64,000 bases of DNA, taken from Blattamonas nauphoetae (taxonomy: Eukaryota > Preaxostyla > Oxymonadida). The stretch's first letter is position 1. Each line of letters begins with the position of its first letter. The notes under the pieces were generated by a model that saw nothing but the letters and a program-made list of their open reading frames with translations, was not told the origin of the DNA and did not search any database. Positions 58,884-64,000 of this stretch are shown one piece after another. The position numbers were made by a program, and so were the translations under genes. The stretch is taken from NCBI GenBank assembly GCA_033064195.1, contig JARBJD010000272.1, forward strand, positions 37,953 through 101,952, read 5' to 3'.

Positions 58884-59825
58884 ATGTCAATGATACCACA
58901 GATTGTGTACAACCAACCAACAAGAAAAACAAGAGAGAAGAAACCAAAAATGAGATACGCAGCGAAACTCAAGCAGCGATGAAAGAATCTATGCTGACGA
59001 TGATATTCAAACCAGATGGAACGATGCCCTCAGTAGTTATCCATCAGCGCTTGAGTACATCAAGAGAACTGGACAGAATTGGACTGTTCTAATGGAACAA
59101 CATGGAAAAATCCCAGATGTGATGGTCTACGATAATGAGACGAAAGATTTGATTGCAGTCAATGGAGCCATGCTCGCACCATACAACAGTAGACCGGTCA
59201 AAGAGACATACTACGCAATGAATCCAACACCAGACTAGCGAAAACAGACATCATATACGGCATTTAATCGCCAATTCGGAAGGAGAATCAAAGCTTCACA
59301 CTCTAATTTCCTCAAGAATGGATCATACGATCTACCATCCAGTTTTCGAGACATCAGCTATGGAGACATGCAAGCACAAAGATCACAACAACCTTATGCA
59401 ATAATGAAGAAAGCTGTTGGTGACTTCATGACAAATGAATTGGGAATAACTCGTGCCAGTCGAGATAATCCAGCAGATACTGGGAAAAGAGTAATAGACA
59501 ATATGGTGTTCAATTCAATTCAATCGAAAGTAGCATCACAAATGTGGGACAGATGGCTTGAAGAACATCTTTCAGGATTCGACAGTACCAACGAAGGACA
59601 TCAGAGAATGAAGAAAGAAAGGATTTCAAGGAGCAGGTGTATCCACAGTTTCTAGAATTCATCACAAATCAAGAAAATTTGCAAACATTCCTTGGTAGAC
59701 ATAATGCTACCATAGCATCAGAGATTAGTACTCTGACACGCAAAGCATATGCAACAAGAACAGATGAAGATATCGGTCAATACCAATCTTCGAATATGCC
59801 AGCTTACTCTCAATATGTTCAGTAA
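58884..59825 (+). pseudogene. Putative virion protein, frameshifted
   Basis: It starts MSMIPQIVYNQPTRK, shifts frame near 58960, continues from DERIYADDDIQTRWNDALSS, passes an in-frame TAG at 59236-59238 into KQTSYTAFNRQFGRRI, shifts again near 59610-59620, and ends AYSQYVQ with TAA at 59823. The joined product would be about 310 residues. It is rich in Gln, Asn, Arg and Tyr. By position it could be a minor capsid or core protein; no family is recognised. Confidence 0.55.
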
Positions 59826-59860
59826 CAGAAAGAAATGTCTGATTAAAACATTAATATATA

Positions 59861-59881
59861 TTTTTATTTTTATAGAAAGTG
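59861..59881 (+). promoter_or_regulatory. T-rich box before 59882 gene
   Basis: TTTTTATTTTTATAG, then AAAGTG and ATG at 59882. Confidence 0.55.
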
Positions 59882-60465
59882 ATGCAACCAATTCTCAGTT
59901 GTCAATTTACGAAACACACAAGTTCTTCTTCAGTCCCAACATCAATCACCAACAATGTCATCATCGACAATAAAGGTTCGAATTCTGGAAGATCTAAGCT
60001 CGAAGATCGTAATGAACAAAGCGCTAATGTCGAACTCGATAATGTTCCAGGTGTTTATGATCCACCACTAGAGACATATCCATCAGCCCCCATTCAAAGT
60101 CGTTCTATTCCACTTCGAGAATATATTTCTAATATTTCGGCATTCAAAGATCAGTTATTACTCGTCTACAAGAATGCATTCGCTTGTGAAAAGAAACTAT
60201 TGAATAATCTCATTGAACCATCGAAGAAACTGATCACGAACCAAAGTGATTTATGTGCACTGATTGCTACACTCACTGGGATTAATGATGTGGTGATCGA
60301 ACTGGATGATTTGTCTGACAAGTGCCTATGTCTGAATAAACTCCCAGTGTTTAGAACCATTTTCAAGATCCTTGTTGGTGGAAAGACATGAGTATTGCCT
60401 TCAATGAAGCATACAACACCATTCTCAATTATGGCATTTCTCTGACGAAAGCAATTCCTCGCTAA
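59882..60465 (+). pseudogene. Hypothetical Maverick protein
   Basis: Frame from ATG 59882 runs about 168 codons to GGKT and TGA. The next frame carries on at once with DMSIAFNEAYNTILNYGISL and stops at 60463, so a single-base shift near 60388 is likely. It has a Ser/Asn-rich N-terminal third, a PPLETYPSAP stretch, and a helical C-terminal half with cysteines (SDKCLCLNKLPVF). I do not recognise it. Confidence 0.55.
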
Positions 60466-60480
60466 AATTATAAATGAATT

Positions 60481-60500
60481 GTATTTTTATTTTTCTATAA
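60481..60500 (+). promoter_or_regulatory. T-rich box before 60501 gene
   Basis: GTATTTTTATTTTTCTATAA then ATG. Confidence 0.65.
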
Positions 60501-60761
60501 ATGGCACCAGGAAGTTTCAACAAACTCAAAAATATCGGCAAACAATTCTTTCAATTCATCAAACCTCTAGCTCCAACATTCCTTCCAAGTTGGTGGTGGA
60601 TTGCTCTCACAAACGAACAGTAAATTTGGACAAACAGCAGGAGGAATACTCAACGGATTAGGAGGAATGATGGACGTTTATCAACAAAATAAAGCGATCA
60701 ATCGTCAACAAAACCGCAGATGATTGAATATGAACCACCTCGAAATGGGAATACTCAATGA
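60501..60761 (+). pseudogene. Small amphipathic MAPG protein, copy 1
   Basis: It starts MAPGSFNKLKNIGKQFFQF, an amphipathic helix, then APTFLPS. A frame change near 60588 leads to a Gly-rich hydrophobic stretch (QTAGGILNGLGGMMDVY). A further shift near 60715 is likely, with a stop at 60759. Start and layout match the next gene (MAPGWLSKLAAVGKNILRV), so the two are paralogues. Size, amphipathic N-terminus and basic residues recall small membrane-active or core proteins of adenovirus-like virions, but this is only an analogy. Confidence 0.5.
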
Positions 60762-60826
60762 TGATATGCCACTCTCGTCAAATTCCAAAATTCAATTCAA
60801 AGGATAAACATTCACTCGTATTCGAA

Positions 60827-60844
60827 TATTTTTATTTTATTAAA
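60827..60844 (+). promoter_or_regulatory. T-rich box before 60845 gene
   Basis: ATATTTTTATTTTATTAA, A and ATG. Confidence 0.65.
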
Positions 60845-61149
60845 ATGGCACCAGGTTGGTTATCAAAATTAGCAGCAGTTGGCAAAAATATACTCAGAGT
60901 TGGAGCTCCATTTCTGAATCTCATCCCCTTGTTGGACCACTGATTTCGAAGGTAGCGCAGACAGGAATTGAAATGATACCAGATGTGAAATCGGATCAGC
61001 AAATCCATGCAGAAAGATGGCACAATACGAGCAAGCGATCAATGAAGGGAAACATAGCAGTAGCGAACAAGCTCAGAGGAGAAATACTGAGACTGGAGAA
61101 ACTGAAGCCGAAGGTTAAGGTGAAGAAACCAAAAAGAAAAAGTAACTAG
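60845..61149 (+). pseudogene. Small amphipathic MAPG protein, copy 2
   Basis: It starts MAPGWLSKLAAVGKNILRVG. A frame change at the CCCC run near 60930 joins to PLISKVAQTGIEMIPDVKS and a strongly basic tail (KPKVKVKKPKRKSN) ending in TAG. The joined product is about 101 residues. The basic tail suggests DNA or RNA binding in the virion. It is a paralogue of the gene at 60501. Confidence 0.55.
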
Positions 61150-61166
61150 AGTTAAAGCATAAATGT

Positions 61167-61186
61167 AATTTTTTATTTTTGATAAA
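61167..61186 (+). promoter_or_regulatory. T-rich box before first capsid gene
   Basis: AATTTTTTATTTTTGATAAA then ATG. Confidence 0.65.
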
Positions 61187-62990
61187 ATGAACTCGCATAT
61201 AACACATCTGACAAACAAAGAACTGGAGCATCATCTTTGACTGGAAATACCACTGGAAGGATAGAATACACAAGAGATGACATGGGTCAAATACAACAGC
61301 AACTCATGTCTGAGCATCACATCAATTACCTCATGAATGATGGGGCACACAGTACTTCGATTCAGGAATTGAAACCATCAGAGAATGCACGATTCTACAC
61401 AGGACAAGAGATAATCATTCCACTGACTGGTAATCAGGACATTTGTCAAATTGATTCATTCATAACGTTCACCATGACTGCGACTCCTGAAAGTTAATAA
61501 TTGGCAAAACAACAGCTGGTAAGGTTGGATCGTACATGAATGAGAGGATATTCATCTTCGTTGGACTCAAGCATTCAGCATCAATCTTTCGTGACCTTAC
61601 TGTTCTTCACAACAATCAGAGAATCATAAGCACAACAAACAATGATGTCTCAATGGAATCACACATCTACAATATGATCAAACCAAAGAGTCAATTGGAG
61701 AATCGAAAACATTGTCACACACCTTGGCAGAATGCTTGGAATCATGATGAATCGGTTGCTGGTGTTTATATTCCACTTTCGGATTTTACAACGACGTCAG
61801 GAACAGGGAGTGTTTCAAGACACTATTGATGTGCCTATTCGTGTGTCGATTAATCTTGAAGATCTTCTATTCTCAGGGATGACTGACTATCCAAAATGTC
61901 TCTTTGGTGATTTGAAATTGAGTGTGCACATGAATGAGGATGCGTTTGTTTGTTGTTCTGTTAATCCTGAACTCACTTTGAAGATACGCTATCATCACTC
62001 GTAACTGGAACAGCAGCAGCACCAACGATTAAAGCAGCAATTCTCAATTGCATTCAACATCGTCCATATTTCTAACCAATCTTGTCACCTCATGCACAAA
62101 GAACTTCGTTCAAATAGGTCAATCATTTCAGCAACCAACAGTTGCAAAGACATTGTTTGTTCAACAGCCAATGTCGTGACAACAGAACCAGAATTTGTGG
62201 ATCAGTACATCTCATTGAACGTCACAAACTATCGGATTGATGATGTATTGCATGAGTGCTGGATGCAAAAATGAAAGATGGTGCGATAAAGAAACTCATG
62301 GAGATGTACACTAATCGTCCTGGAACAATTCCGGCAGAAAGATCTCATTCTATCCATTTCAGAAGACGCCAACGGCAACAGGAATTGATTGTACTCAGCA
62401 AATGGTTGTTGTGAATGCAAAGGATATCATGCTTCTCTTCCGTCACTACGACAATGAAGTCACTTGTTTCCACAATCCAATGCAGAAGAACATCCAAGTG
62501 ACTTTACAAAACAGGTACTATCCAGAACAACCGACAACAACTATTGGAGCTCGCTTCTATCAGTTTGCATTATCAACTCTCAATCTCGATTCGTACCTTG
62601 CTGTTCCAGATGATTTGGAGCGGTCACTAACGGATTCTCTCGTTGAAGAGAAACTCACTGGTGACGGAACATATCCCAATGAAACAATGACAAGAGTTCG
62701 TCCAGTTCATGACAACACTGACTTCCTTCTGTGCTTCCCAACTCAACGTAGTGGTTGTCCAACGAACTGCAATGATTCGATCAGTTCAAAGGAAATACTG
62801 CTGTCACTTTACGATCACATCCAATCTATCAAGGCAATCTTGACACATACTACAATGTATACAACCCAAGTCAAAGTGAGGTGATATGACAACATTTACA
62901 CATCCTCCAGCACCGATTCTAGCCACAACTGCTACCACGTGGTGGGTCCTACGATACAGCAATGGTGAACCAAAGTTGAGTACTATCCTA
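61187..62990 (+). pseudogene. Major capsid protein (double-jelly-roll type), frameshifted
   Basis: The coding sense moves between frames at about 61190, 61495, 61800, 62010-62110, 62270, 62350 and 62770. In order the pieces read: GNTTGRIEYTRDDMGQIQQQ, GQEIIIPLTGNQDICQID, GSYMNERIFIFVGL, RDLTVLHNNQRII, HIYNMIKPKSQLENR, VPIRVSINLEDLLFSGM, and in the second half RFYQFALSTLNLDSYL, NETMTRVRPVHDNTDFLLCF and YYNVYNPSQSEVI. The total is about 600 residues, as expected for Polinton MCPs, with two beta-rich halves. So many breaks imply a dead copy or poor base accuracy. The next gene is a divergent paralogue. Confidence 0.7.
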
Positions 62991-63052
62991 ATCACACACT
63001 GAAAGCGTTACACAAAGACGGAATCGTCTTAAAACAGGAAAATCATGATATT

Positions 63053-63071
63053 GTATTTTTATTTTCAATAA
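63053..63071 (+). promoter_or_regulatory. T-rich box before second capsid gene
   Basis: GTATTTTTATTTTCAATAA then ATG. Confidence 0.65.
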
Positions 63072-64000
63072 ATGAGAAGTTTCAGATCAAATCAATCCAA
63101 ACCAACATCGACATTAATTGAGCAAATCGAAGTGCAATCATATCTGCCAAAACAGTGGGATTCAGAACCTCATGTATTCAATCCAAGAAGTGCATCCAAC
63201 AAATCCTCCATGCCAGAATCGGAGATGAGATTGAAGTTCCATTGTGCTATGACGGACATGATGTGACTGAATTTACGAAGAGTCATTTGCGTATTGATCT
63301 CACGATTTCCGTTCCGTATTACCAACCAACAATGGGAGATGGTTCAGAGACCGCTGGAAGGTACGGAATGTTCTACGGTTACAAATCATCAGATGCAATT
63401 CGAGATATGAGACTCGTCGATAGTAAAGGAAACATCATTGACAATTCACTTCAGAACAATCATGTTCACGAATCATTTCTGTATCACACTTTCAAGTCCC
63501 CATGAGAAAAACAATATGAAATTGCTACAGTCTTTGGGAAAATGTTCCAGAGAATGGATCCAAGTGTGTGTGGATTCTATTTTGTTCCAATATTGCATGC
63601 ATAAAGGACCATACACTGCTACGATTCCACTGGTTATTCCGTTTGTGAATCTACTTCCTCTGAGTACCTTTGATCAGTATCCGAATTCGATCTTCGGTAA
63701 TTTACGTTTGAGATTTCATTTGACAACTGATTCATGGTTTTTGTATTGTCCCATTCGTGTTTCAACTGTTATTTTAAAAACTCTTGAGATGATTCGAGAT
63801 CGATTTCCAGACAAATCAATGACAACTATTGCAGGTCAAGCTAGAATGCTAAACATGGCAGAGAATAAATATCAACTCTGACGCAAATTCACTGAATTGG
63901 GAAATCCAGTGTTGCAATACGATAGAGCTGTCCATCATACTCAACCATCCACACTGGGTACTGATGGGGAAGCGGCTGAAATCAACCACTTCAACTGTTT
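63072..64000 (+). pseudogene. Second, related capsid protein (partial, frameshifted)
   Basis: It starts MRSFRSNQSKPTSTLIEQIE. After a shift near 63150 it reads IGDEIEVPLCYDGHDVTEF, AGRYGMFYGYKSSDAIRDMRLVDSKGN, then FGNLRLRFHLTTDSWFLYC. These align in order with the first gene: GQEIIIPL, RIFIFVGLKHSASIFRDLTVLHNN, FGDLKLSVHMNEDAFVCC. More shifts occur near 63500 and 63610, and a TGA lies at 63879, after which the frame continues to the window end. It is therefore a divergent paralogue of the upstream MCP, possibly a second capsomer subunit. The 3' end lies beyond the window. Confidence 0.6.

Larger units (their letters stand above)
50864..64000. mobile_element. Maverick/Polinton element, partial (runs off the window)
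   Basis: The gene set is diagnostic: protein-primed DNA polymerase B, rve-type integrase, FtsK/HerA packaging ATPase and double-jelly-roll-like major capsid proteins. Genes are packed with gaps of 20-80 bp, mostly on the plus strand, without introns and AT-richer than the host genes. Start codons are preceded by a shared T-rich box. The left boundary is uncertain (first intact gene at 50864; the related decayed array extends to 47.1 kb). No terminal inverted repeat could be identified because the right end lies beyond 64000. An adenovirus-type protease is not seen in this part. Confidence 0.9.

Overview
The window is eukaryotic and looks like an oxymonad (Preaxostyla) flagellate nuclear genome. 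The genes carry many short GT-AG introns (34 to 140 nt). The host proteins are of eukaryotic type: serpin, F-box, DHHC palmitoyltransferase, STIMATE family, and a TKL-like kinase remnant. There is a tRNA-Leu(CAA) gene. The large beta-helix/IPT-like surface proteins and the armadillo-like 358-residue protein resemble families I recall from oxymonad genomes such as Blattamonas. The species is an inference; no database was searched.

Left part (1-18.2 kb). One very large minus-strand surface-protein gene starts at 18206 with a signal peptide and is broken into four pieces by insertions. A composite 5.9-kb insertion lies at about 9784-15714, a 476-bp MITE with a TGA duplication at 8134-8609, and a 3271-bp element with 87-bp terminal inverted repeats and a perfect 9-bp duplication at 4165-7435. 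A second end of the same terminal-repeat family truncates the gene at 2868. The 3.27-kb element carries fragments of host-type genes (WDR48-like, acidic protein, antisense surface-protein fragment). The 5.9-kb insertion holds an 83-bp tandem array and an 889-bp foldback element with two identical 337-bp arms.

Middle part (18.9-36 kb). This is the ordinary genic region: a three-exon serpin with a long C-terminal extension (minus), tRNA-Leu (minus), an eight-exon F-box plus multi-pass membrane protein (plus), a DHHC palmitoyltransferase (plus), a STIMATE/TMEM110-like ER membrane protein (minus), two unrecognised minus-strand genes, an armadillo-like protein (plus) and a charged low-complexity protein (minus).

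Right-middle (36-50.8 kb). This is gene-poor sequence: a degenerate 140-bp tandem array whose units look like intron ends, a dead receptor-kinase copy, a mariner transposase remnant with a 30-bp minisatellite, and a decayed array of the same repeat domain that survives intact next to the polymerase.

Right end (50.86-64 kb, running off the window). This is a Maverick/Polinton: protein-primed DNA polymerase B with an embedded HNH domain and an OTU-like region, retroviral-type integrase, FtsK/HerA-type packaging ATPase, several small putative virion proteins, and two tandem, related major-capsid-like genes. Almost every gene is preceded by the same T-rich box ending at the start codon, which looks like the element's own promoter. 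Several genes contain in-frame stops or frameshifts, so this copy is probably dying, unless stop codons are reassigned or the assembly has errors.
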